The translations under genes were made by a program, and so were the position numbers. Below are positions 45,503 through 57,000 of a stretch of 64,000 nucleotides of DNA, piece by piece. Location of the stretch: positions 4,902,758 to 4,966,757 of the forward strand of contig NC_134536.1 in the NCBI RefSeq assembly GCF_050624435.1, written 5' to 3'. The notes under the pieces are model-generated. The model worked only from the letters and a program-made list of their open reading frames with translations, was not told where the DNA came from and ran no database searches. Each line of letters starts with the position of its first letter. Within the stretch, counting starts at the first letter, position 1. Source of the DNA: Tenrec ecaudatus (lineage: Eukaryota; Chordata; Mammalia; Afrosoricida; Tenrecidae).

Positions 45503-46042
45503 TCATTAAGCAAAGAGCTGAACTGAATGTCCACATTTCACTCTTTCAGGTTTTGCTGATTACTCGCACATCCAAAACATGAGAAATATGGTCCTATCTG
45601 CTCCAGGAGTAAGCCAGATGATGGAATGACTGGTGTCAAGCCCTGCTGCAAGTAAGGCAGAAAGCTTGCTCAGGATGTTTAACAAAAAAGCAGGGCCACG
45701 CTGGGTTACGGTGCTCGTACGATGCCCCAAATCACGTACATTCCTGTTTCATAGAGGTATTGTGGATGACCGAGATGCATGGCTGTATTACATGGACCAC
45801 CGTTTCTGTTTCCCGACAGTTGGCTCCGTCCCCAGAAGTCTGGAAAGCAAGACTGCTACTCAGCCTTGCAGTCAGGGGAGGGGTGGAGGTACCAGCAGTG
45901 CGCAAAGATGAAGTCCCCAGCAGTTCCCTTAAAAAGGCTCAATTCTTCTGATTACAAGTCATTTGTGTATTCACTCAGCTGTGGACTTCTCTGGGGAAAC
46001 CGCTACATGCATCTTCCAATAATTCAAACCAGCTTAAAAAAA
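45503..46042. other. Unassigned sequence
   Basis: Nothing recognised. Confidence 0.4.
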
Positions 46043-46233
46043 ATGAAAACCCAAACCCACTACTGTCAAGTGGACTGACCCTATGGGACTGAATTGCCTC
46101 ATAGGGTTTCCAAGAATGTCGATCTTTATTATGGGAGTAGAAAGCCTCATCGTTCTCCTGCTGAGTGGCTGGTGGTTTTGAACTGTTGGCCTTGCAATTC
46201 ACAGCCAAACCCATTAGGAGTCTGCCAACAAGG
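46043..46233 (-). repeat. AfroSINE
   Basis: 'aaacccactactgtcaagtg', 'catagggtttccaagaatgt', 'gctgagtggctggtggtttt'. Head region degraded. Confidence 0.88.
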
Positions 46234-46332
46234 CTACTTAATACTTCCTAGCAATTCTATAATAGTTGGAGACAAGATACCATTTGCACTGACTCGGTGA
46301 CTACTTTGTGTAGCCTCTCCGAGCATGGAGGT

Positions 46333-46835
46333 TGTGGCAGTCACATAATCTCCTGTCAACTTGAGTGAAGGGGTGGAGCTAGCCTATCAAATCGGGTCAT
46401 AGCCAATGAGGCCTCTGTGTGGGCATGGCCTTCTCCTGGAGGATTACAGGAACTCCTGTCGTCCCCCTGGAGGTAGGACACACACTCTTGTCTGCTTCAG
46501 ATTCTGTTGGCAAGCCACAGGGAGCCATACTGATGGCAGCCAGAGCCCTGGAGCTGGAGGAGCCACATGGAGAGCCATGCCAGCGCTGAGGTGCTTCCAT
46601 GAGACTTTCAACCCACGGGCCTCTGATCTGCCTACATTTGGCATCACTGCATGTGTTGTGCTGTCAAGAGAGTAATTTATGGACAGGTCTCAGATATATG
46701 GGCTAATATCAGACTATGGACTTGATCTAGACTGGGCTGGGATGTTTTCTTAATATGCAATTACTCTTTGATATAAAGCTCTTTCTTAGACATATATGTG
46801 TCTCTAGATTTGTTTCTGTAGTCAACCCAAACACA
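46333..46835 (+). repeat. Solo LTR (ERVL/MaLR-like), intact target duplication
   Basis: A 503 bp TG...CA unit with identical GAGGT flanks at 46,328-46,332 and 46,836-46,840. Contains 'gggtggagctagcctatc', 'gatataaagctctttctta' (possible poly(A) signal region) and the end 'gtagtcaacccaaacaca'. No internal genes. Same group as 27,830-28,204. Confidence 0.78.
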
Positions 46836-46840
46836 GAGGT

Positions 46841-47705
46841 GGTGAAACTTTAGTGGAATAGAGCCAGCAGTCTAGAAGGCTTAGGCCCTTGAGGGGGCAG
46901 ACAGCTTGCACTCCACTCCACTGCTCATGCTCAGATAAGACCCGCCCACCGGCCTGGGGAAGGCAGGTTTTCCAGTGTGTTCCCTTTGGTACCCCTCAGG
47001 GCCAATCAAGACACCCTCTGGAGTTCTACTCCTCACACGTGGGGTTCACCGTCAGAATGGCTCTGTGGCAGATGCCAACTGTTTGGCTTGGGAGGAAGTG
47101 GGGCTAATGCTTCCCTGAGGACTCCAGGTGCTTATGGGCCATGCTGGGGGGTGTTGGCTTGGGGAATGTGCCATTGGTGCCATCCCTAGCCATTGTTCGC
47201 TTTGAAGAGTACGAAACTCTCAACAGAATCCAGTAGAAATACGTCCCGTGGCAACCATAAACATTAAAGCTATCCTTCCTTGTGTCCGTCCGTGCCAGGT
47301 GGCCTTGGTTATCCACCCCGAGACCCTGGAGGGACCATCTGCATTACCTCTACAGACCCTTCTAGATGTGACATCCGCCTCTCCCTCATTGCTTCTTCCC
47401 TTTGGCTATAAACCCAAGCCAGCAACCACAAGGTGTTCGACAGGTGGCCATCCTGAGGCTCAGGGTGGGCATTTCTGCTAGATTTGCTAAAGCCCCTGCC
47501 TTTCCTGGGATTAGCAACTGCCGTCTGTGTTGTCTTCACGTGTACTATGCTCTGATCCACCCTCTAATTTCCAGGTTCCACCTTCTCCCACAACCTGGAT
47601 GTCTAGATGAAATCTACTCTCTGGAATTTCCACTGCCCTGCTAACCCCCCACAACCCTTTTTTTTACCCATAGGAAAAAGGGAAAAAAAAACAAAAAACC
47701 TCCAC
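46841..47705. other. Unassigned intergenic sequence
   Basis: Nothing recognised. Confidence 0.4.
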
Positions 47706-47795
47706 AAACCCAAACCCACTGCTATCCCATGGCTGGCTTACAGTGGTCCGATAGGACATGGTAGAGCTGCCTCTGCAGGTAAGCTTCTGGGACTC
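47706..47795 (-). repeat. AfroSINE tail fragment
   Basis: 'caaacccactgctatcccat' and 'gataggacatggtagagctg'. Confidence 0.7.
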
Positions 47796-47850
47796 TTTAG
47801 GGGGGGGCAGAAAGAGCCGGGTCCACAAAATAGTGCTTCTGGTCAGAACT

Positions 47851-48021
47851 CACTGCCCCTGCCTCCATGCTGGCTCACAGCGAGCCCCTGTGCATTTCTG
47901 AGATTGGCCCTGTTTACAGGAGTGGAAAGCCCGGCCCTTCTCCCTCAGTGCCAATGTTGGCTTCAACTACCAACCATGCAGATGGCAGCCAAATGCAGAG
48001 CCGCTATGCCACCAGGGCTCT
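47851..48021 (-). repeat. AfroSINE, the last interspersed repeat before QKI
   Basis: 'aactcactgcccctgcctcc' through 'gttggcttcaactaccaacc' to the inverted head 'atgccaccagggctct'. I recognise no interspersed repeat to the right of this. Confidence 0.8.
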
Positions 48022-51000
48022 CAGAACACAGGCACCGCATTTCTAGATTTTTAAAATCTTTGTAGGTGGCCAGATTTGAGGAGGGGGGAAAAAAAAGCAA
48101 TTTTTAAATGAGCCATCTTTCGATGTTGGAGGTTAGCAGGTTATTACAATAAAAAACAAAACTGAAACCCAAATACCAAACCCTTACCACCCCACCCCTG
48201 CACAGAGGCCAAGGCAAAAAACACCCGAGTTGTTGGCTTGTGACCTGGACCTGTATGTGAAAATGGTCCTGCTCAGAAAAAGGACGCTTCAGATACCACA
48301 GAAAGAGGGCACTGGGAGGTGACACCAAGCGCCGGAGGAGGCCATCCGAGGGGAGGTGGGTCACCAATCAGATGCCAAGTAGAAGCCAGGAAACGGGCAG
48401 GGCCTTGGCTCGCAGCTGGGAACCTGCAGAAAACATGGCCCCGAATTCCCTACAGACAGGAGACCACTACCTGAAGTGGAAGGAGTCCGTAGAAGCCAGC
48501 ACACTGGGGTGCCATTGACATCGGAGGTGAGATGGTATCTGGCTGGAGCCACCGGACCTCCAAAAGCCGGCCACCCTCTTCCAACAGTGTGGTAGGAGAC
48601 TGACAACATGCGCTGGGTGCAGATGTCTACACTCTTACTCTCTGGGTGGGTGTGCTGGCTGAGTAGGAAGCAGCTCACAAGTGACACCAGCGTCTCTATC
48701 AATAGACACAATGACGGGACAGCATGGTTGTGAAGTCCCTGCGTGACACTTGGTGGCACCTGCCACCGACCTCAGCTGTGAAAGGTCCCCTTCTCCTTCC
48801 TGGGCAATTAGCACTGTGCTGGAAACAGAGGGCGTGGTGTGTGCTTGCGGCGCCAGTTTGTTCAGCACCAAGAGCTGGCTCCATCTGTAGTTTGGTCAAG
48901 TCTCAATACAGACATGGGCTGAAAGGAATCCCAGGGAAAATGACAAATGCAATAAAATGTCAAGTACTTCTACAAGGAGTTTCCGAATCACCGTCTGTCA
49001 ACGAGTAAGACTTTACTTCGATTGGGAATTTTCAAGGGATTCTACATCACCGTTGGGAGTGGGAGGGGAGCAGGCAGCGGGGAGATGTGTCTTCTGCACT
49101 TCTTGGTGGTTCCCGGTTTGAATTTGTGGTTTGCTAGTCAATCGTAATCTGGCAACTGTATGCCACCAAACAATGACCTGTTGGAAAAGGTCGTAAGACC
49201 GCATTGCTACTAGGGACAAACACACAGAATTACCAGCTAGCCAGAGGACCTGATCCCACCCCTTGCCAATTCTCACCTGACTTCCCACATGGTAGGTGGG
49301 CTGGTATATTCAAAGTTGGGCAACCAGCCATTTCTCCCAGACCCCATGACTGCTCTCGGTGCCATAGATGAGAAGTTCCCGATGCCCTATATTTAAACCT
49401 CACCCACACTCGCAGGTTCCTGGAATCTGAGCCACTTACTACTGAAATGGTTCCAGCTATCCTGCGCCCCCCCCCCCCCCGAGTCTAAAATGTGTGCCTT
49501 CTCTGGCCCTACAGAATTAGACATTCTTTGCTGGGGGTGGTCAGCTCCTGGACATTCATTTTACTCATTTCCCATTATTTTATGTTTAAAAACAAGCAAC
49601 AACAAAGAAGTGTTAAGGCAATCAAGTAACTCCAGAGGTGTACCACAGAAAATGGTTCCTTTTAATACGTTGTACCCTGAACCAAAACGGGATGGTACTT
49701 TGCCTTTGCAACTGTTTGGCCATGGGAGGTGTTAAGTGTTTGGAACCATGACGCAGAGTACAATGGGCTGAAATGACCCACGGTTGCAACTGTGTCAAAC
49801 AATGGAGGAATGGGGACGTCACCGGGCGTCGACTCCATGTCGGTGGCATGGCGCGCTCTTGTCTGGACAGACCTCTTCAGATCTCCACCACCGAACCTGC
49901 TGCACTGGGGCGACAATGGGTCTCATCAATGAGCAGCATCTTTGTGCTGTCAGAGCTGCCTGATGCGCTGCCCCTCGTAACTGGCGGGTGCAAGTTGAAT
50001 GCAGCCCGCTGTGGGCACCACGCCCTCTGGCACGCAGGCACAACAGTGCTTGTGGACCGGGGCCACACCCTTAATTTGATACTCCGCATGCACAGGAGCT
50101 GCAGCTCCTCTAGCGTGATTTATTTCAGCACATCTCCGCCCCTTTAGAATAGACAGAATGATTTCTAAAAATAAACCACCATTTCTAAGTGCAGGGACCC
50201 CTCCCGAGAACTCTCCGTAGCAGGATGAGGGTGTTGCGGAAAAGCTCCTGGAGAGGTCAACGAAGGATTCTGAAGAACCACTGTTCACCCAGGCTTCAGC
50301 CAGAGAGGCATGAAGATATTCTGAGAAATCTTTTCAAATGGATTCTCATACAAGAATTCAATCAGATACAGTCAGTGCATTTCGAAGGCTGCCCCTGCTG
50401 CAGGGCCCCGGCGCCAACTGCTTTTCCTGACAGCAGTGCCTGGGCCTGAATGCACATCTAGAGGGTGGGTGGGTGGGTGGGTGAGCCTGTAGCAAAGCCA
50501 AGGGGGACAGCACTCAGGACAGAGCCTCGTCTGGTGTGGGGGTGGGGGAAGAGTGGGCAAGCCCGAGCTATGCGAGCTAGCTCAGGGCTTGCAGAGGACT
50601 ACAAACATGGCAGAGCCTATGACCTTGCCTGCACTGCGTGTCCCCTGGGCAGAGGCAGCAGGCTAGAAAAGATGACCGCCGGACAACAGTATCCCATGAA
50701 AACACGACCAAAATGAGAGTAAATTAAATCAGATTCCTGACTTTGAAGTGCCACCCTTAAACGACACCTACTTAGGGAAATGAAAAGGCCCAAGGAAGAA
50801 TCAAACTGGTTTCCTGGGCGGCCTTGGTCAGTCAGTGCTGTGAGCAGACAGTGGTTCTCTGGGAGAGTGTGGGATTAGTAACACAGACTCAGAAGGCAAG
50901 AGCCAAAGAGGAGGATGCCTCTGCAGCCTACTGGGCTCTCCCCTCTCTGTCGCCACCAGCCCCTGCCCCTGCCCCCAGGGAGGAGTGGCAGAATGACGGA

Positions 51001-51084
51001 GCACGGGGACAAATGGCAGACACAGGGCACCAATGCCGGGTTATGTGTGGCCACAGGCTCCGGAGTTAGTCCAGAAACTCAAGA
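48022..51084. other. Repeat-free gene-flanking sequence
   Basis: No SINE, LINE or LTR recognised. Holds a C homopolymer (49,467-49,480), a (GGGT)n run (50,465-50,482) and a CpG-richer stretch at 49,810-50,110. It may include longer 3' ends of QKI. Confidence 0.45.
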
Positions 51085-54000
51085 CTTGCTGTTCTTTTGT
51101 CTTTTATTTGTTTATTGCAATTAAACATGTAAAGGTTAATAAACAGACATAGTCCCGAGTTAGTAGTTGGTATTATAACATTTATTAAAATAATGCTATG
51201 GGTTAATAGAAACAGCAAAGAACCAAAGAATTAAAATGCAAGCTATGTAAATTCCCAACTAAAATCCAAAAGTGTCTAATGTATTCATTCGTTAGCTAAC
51301 TAAAAGCCCAAGAAAGACAAGACACCCAAGAGAATAAAGTACTGCAAAACAATTGGCAATTTTCAGTTATCAAAATTGTGGATTTTGCATTTTGTATCCT
51401 TTTCTCAATCAAGAAAAAAATTTTTCTGAATGTTATATAACATACATATAAAACAAGATAGAAAAATACATTATAAACTTGTAACAATGGCTGTAAATAC
51501 ATTATCTTACATGTTTCTCATAGGCAATAGGTTGGTTATGGTACATACATAGCATGAAACCACTAAGATAATAAAGAACAGACAAATACATGTCAGCTGT
51601 ACGGGAACATACAAGCGACACTCCCATCTACCCACTCTAAAAAAAATTACATAATACTGTCAGAAAAAAAGTCTTAAAAACTACGTATTTTAATAAGAAA
51701 TAAATTCGATAAAGAGTGATAATACTGAGAACCAAGGCATTCAGAGATTTCAAAAGTCATGCTTTTTTTTTGTTTGTTTTTGTTCAGTTGATTCAAAAGT
51801 TTGTCAACTAAGTTTTCAAAAGTTTGTTCAGAGCAAACCTTACTCATAAACGTCACACATTTATTTCAAACATTTAACTTTCTTCCCAATAAAAGACCTT
51901 TGATAAACATCTAAAATGTCCAGGTATTAACATAGTTGAGATGAAACTGGATCAAATACTGGTATATTGTTTTTTAACAACTATCACCTCAAGTGTTTGA
52001 GTGTCGCAAATTTATTCAACCAACCAACCAAAAATCAAAACTGGCACAGCACATGTTGTAAATAAACTAAAACAACTGTGTGTGTAACAGGAAGACAGAG
52101 CAGTGGCACATTAAACCAAAGCGGGCTGGATACAACACCATGAATGGATGTCTTCTATTGCATAGTAAATGAACTGAAAACGGGTTCCGAGTGACACACG
52201 ACGATGGCTGAGGTCACCACTGACGGGGCTCACTGAGCCGGCTGCTGACCTTTGGACATTGATGCCGTGAAGGTAGCTTATGAGGGCCCGAGTTGATCAG
52301 CTGGGAATCCACTGTCACTTGAGATTTGCCATGCCTGGTACTGGGCAGTTAACGATCACAGACTCAAGTGTTTTGCTAAGGGTGGGCGTTAAGCTTAATA
52401 AATTGTTTTAACTACAAAATGAATTGTTTCAACTTCATGAGAAAAATGGAAGCTTCAACTCAAATGTAGTTTATAGTTGATCCTCTAGACGCAAAATGAT
52501 CCTGAAAAAAAATGCTAGGTTTTCTCACATTCTTTCAAGTTGAGGAAGAAAGAAAAGGGTGTGTGTGTTTACTAAAACCAGCCAAGAGGTGGGCTATACA
52601 GGTTATCTGGCATGGTAGACAAAGAAGTCTGATTAAACGTGGGTCATTTAAAAACATTCTTTTTCAGAATGCTGATCACAGATGCCCATTTGTGAAAAAG
52701 GTTGGCCGTAGTATAGGACCATCTCCAATTAAAGAATTAGAAAAAAAAATCTAATATATCATAGCCCCTCTTCTCCAAATAAAATAAAGCTCTGATTTTG
52801 TCTGTAAACTGATGTGCATTATCACACATCATTTTTATCTTAGCATCCTTTGGGCTTTACATCAAAGACTGAAACCACAAACAGAAAGGAAGCAGTGCTT
52901 ACTCCATTACGATTTCACAAGGATGTTGTCTTAAAACTTACTAGAGTCAGGCATTAGAAAAGTTATCAAATTTTTTTTCACAGTATCAGATTTGGCAAAT
53001 TTGCATCAAGGTAACGTGGCCAAAGCCGTCCAACTCAGATATCAACTCGTGCCCCCTCCCCCTGCCCCTCGATCCCTGGGCCCCTAAGTCCTGGGACAGA
53101 CTGGTGTCCGAGGGAGGGGCTGCTCTTCCCAGACGCTTGACTAAATGACCATGAAGGAAAATAAGGCACTTTCTTTTCTTTAGACTTATTCCAATACTTA
53201 AAAAATAAAAAAAGAAAGACAAAAAAGGCTCTTTTGGTCTTTTGTTTTCTTGACAACCACCAGAAAAAATCATTTAATGAAATAAAGGGTTTCTTTGTTC
53301 TTTTTTCTTTTTTTTAATAACACTTGAAAGTATAAAATGCTACATTTCCAAAAATATATATATTTGTTTTCTGCACCAGCACCCTTGAATAGTAAAAGTA
53401 TCTACTTTGTGTTCGTTTGTTTCAATGCACTACACTTATCTACAATTCATCACATGTTTACAGCAAATAGGCAAGCATGGCTTTTACATCCTTAATGAGT
53501 TTTTTTTTGTTTTTGTTTTTCTATACAGGGAGGTTTCAAAAAATATCAAACAGTTTGCCCAGTTACGTGACACATTATGCATGTACCTTGTTGTCAAACT
53601 TTCCCCCCCCCCCTTCAATTTTTTTTTTTAAAGGAGGTGTAAAAGAAAGATTCGGTCGTTCTGACTTGGACATTTGCTTTCTCTTCTCCTTTAAAAATAG
53701 TGTTACAGTTTTGTTCTTTGCATTACTTTAAAAAAAAAAAGTGTGAATTTCTCTCTCATGGCACAACGTTTTTCTAATACTTTAAATTTTGGCAGGCAAT
53801 AAAACAGGAAAGAAAAGCAAAGCAAAGGCTGTAACGCCTGCCCTCGGAGGGCACTGTAGTGACTACGAGCGTATCAAATTGTGAATACTTGTGAGCTCAC
53901 TTCACCGACCACATCCCTGACCCAAGGTGCACGCATGATGCATCACCGCACAGTACATTCAGAGAGAGCTGGGGCTCCGCTAGGAGGAGGGGGCTCCTGG

Positions 54001-57000
54001 AAGTCTCTCACAGTAACTGCCTCTGTCTCCGAGCGGCTCCACAACACCTGGCCCCCCTGCTAAGGGAGGCAGGCCTCTCACCGTTCGCGTCGGGTGGGGC
54101 TGGAAGAGGACCGGTGCCGCGGGATGGATTGGACCTTATTGCTTTACTACTATTCAGTGCAGGTTCTAGAACCACTTTCACCCAAACGAGGAGAAGGGGA
54201 GGGGGAAAAAAAATAGCTGAGTTGGAGGACAACCATTTCTTTGTCTTTTGTTTGGTTAGATGGTGAGACGAACGGACAAGTGCCTCAGCTCGCTGCGCTG
54301 ACGACAGGCAAGCAAAGGCGATTACCAGTTAACTGATCAGCAGGCAGGCATGGTCAGGTCATCATTGGGTGAAGAGTTCAGAGGTCAGAAGGTCATAGGT
54401 TAGTTGCCGGTGGCGGCTGGGTGGTTAGAAACAAAAAAAAAAACAAAACAAAAAAAAGAAAGAAAAGATAGAGAAGAGATTAGTTTCAGCTAGTGACGGC
54501 TTAATGACAACATGAAAAACTAATCACAACTAATAAAAAAAAAAAGCATGTTTAATTCTGACAAACTGATTCGACACCATCTACAGAATACAATGAAAAT
54601 CATGACCATTTTGTATCATGATTTGAACAAATGAAGGAAAGCCCATACCCTCACCCCCCAGAAAAAACCCCAAAACCAGAAAAACAAAAGAACAAAAACA
54701 AAACAAAAATCTGGTTAACAGGAAAATAGAAATAAATACAACTAACAACTAATAGTTAGTAGCAGTCAATGAGGAAACTGGAAACAATGAGAGGTCTGCT
54801 ACACAGACGTGGGAGCAGTCAGCGCCGTTACCAGGATCTGACTGCTAGTAAGCATTAGTATCCTCTCAGGTGCAAGCATTAAAGCAACTATTAATGATGG
54901 GTGTGATTATTAATAACTGATGGACAGAAATGATTCTGAGGAAATTTAAATCTCTATGAACGTTTTGGTTCAACATAAACTCTGGGCCAAACAAGGTTTC
55001 TTTTGTTCAATAAATGTTTATTGCTTTTTTTTCCTCCAATTATTCTATTTACAAACAACATGGAATATCCTGGCCTCATGATACAGAGCAGTACTAAACT
55101 GTCCTCTAGCAGGGCAGCAACCTCATGGGAGCCAGGGACAGGCCAGGCTGCCGGCACTGGCCAACACGTTCCAGTTGAAAGAAAATACTATTTTACACAT
55201 ATAGAACACTTATAAAATGCACTTGCTTGTAAACACTGTAAAATCCTGCCATTTAAATTTCTATACTCAAAAAGCTCTAAGTACATCAAAAAATAGAAGG
55301 AATTTCTAATTGATACCAATAAGGCATTTTGAAATGACAAACAGCGTCCTTTATTCAATTTCAAAGCTAATACTCTGCAAATACAATAAAAATCTGACAC
55401 TTCATATACATTCCTGCTTTATAATTTTATATTTTAAAAGAAGCCACCTGTAAATACTATTTTCTTTTGCAAAATAAACACAGAATAAAATAAAACAAAC
55501 AAAAAATTACAGTAAAACAAAGTAGTTCTCAAGTGGAAAAGTGACCATTCCCAGTGTCCTTGAGTTATTCCTTCCTTAACGACCCCTGTCACATTCGGCT
55601 TCACCGAACTTGGTCCACTTAACAGTAGTACGATTTGTAAGACTCATTCACTAGCTTATTGTCGGCACTACACTCTGAGGCCTGGCCACTCGGTGTGTAC
55701 TGCTGTGCCCGTGACTAAGGTGGAGGGGACAAGGTATGAAGATGCATGGTGGCAAACCCTAGTGAAGCCCAGGGCATGTCACACGCTCACAGGGGCACCA
55801 GGACCTCTGTCGTGGACTGACACCCCACCCCCACAAGGAAGTGGCCCTTGGCCACTTTTAGGATCTTTTTTTTTATAAATACAACAATGCGTAAGGAATA
55901 GGGCCTCTTGATATAACCCAAATCTTCCCTTTTCTCAAAGAGGTGGGTTGTATTTAAAATAGACACGGCTGTTCCGGAGTCAGAGCGGCACATGCATACC
56001 TAACAGGCGTGACCACCATGCCACTGCATGGGCACTCCAGGAGACAGAGCCGACTTCACATTTTGATTAAAATGGCCTGGCTCTTCTTAGACAAGTTAGG
56101 GAAGTGATGGATTTTGTAAAATCAGTATTGAGGAAAACTCTGGTTCTGTGTGCCTGTCCCTTGTGCGGGGGTGGTGGGGGTGTAAAATAAAGGAGGGTAA
56201 CCCCGTAACACCCAGAGAATAGCCTTTGCCGAGTCCTGGCTCCCAGAGTTCACTACGTGTGCCACCCATGCAAACCACAACCACACGTGGCCCCGAAAAA
56301 AGCCGTGAAAACTGTGTAGATGTGCTTAGCCCTGTGAAGAACTAGACCCAGGCCAGCCACCCTTACTCTTGCCACTCCTGACCTGACCTCACATTATTAA
56401 CCTCACCTCACATAGGCTGCCTCTCCTGGCTGTAAGTGAAATCATCTTGTCTTCAAAAGTTTGAATCTAAAAACCCCTCAAAAATAGGGAGCAACAGTAG
56501 TATCATAAAATAATTTAAGGGAAGGGCTCCAGTCACCTTCCTTAGACCCAAATGAGTGCATACAGAGACTGACAACAGGACAAGGAGTCTTGTTATTTAA
56601 ACAAAAAAATTTTAAATAAAAAAATACCATTTCGGTTTGTTGACATTGCATTTTGAATGAAAACAGTGACAGGACTAGTGAGAACACATAAATACAGAAG
56701 AGCTACGCATGGAATGTGCTGTCGTTTTCCAAACATAATAAAGTCTTCCTCTAAGATCCTCCACCACTTCAAGACACAAGGCTGTGAGTAGGTCTGTAAT
56801 TACTGTGTGAAAATAAAATTCAGACAGATCCCCTCGGGGGCGGGGATACAATGAAAGGCTAACAGCATCAGAACTACTTTCAAATACTCTTTAGAAGGAT
56901 TTTAGACATTAGCAAATATTAATAAAGCTTCAACTCATTCATGAAAGTGCCTGGTTTATAACGTGGATGCTTTCTTTGTTTACACCCTGCCCCCATCCCA

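Larger units (their letters stand above)
51085..54399 (-). other. QKI: QKI-5 3' untranslated region
   Basis: About 3.3 kb of AT-rich, repeat-free sequence from the QKI-5 stop to the paired poly(A) signals. It contains T/A-rich tracts, inverted ATTTA-type motifs and at least one bipartite QKI site near its end. A long conserved 3' UTR is typical of QKI and hosts microRNA and RNA-binding-protein control. Upstream AATAAA copies (for example inverted 'tttatt' near 51,180 and 52,010) could give shorter ends. Confidence 0.8.

Noticed and set aside
49773-50288. 124- and 112-codon frames on opposite strands
   Set aside because: Mutually overlapping and without protein features; the CpG-rich base composition explains the lack of stops.
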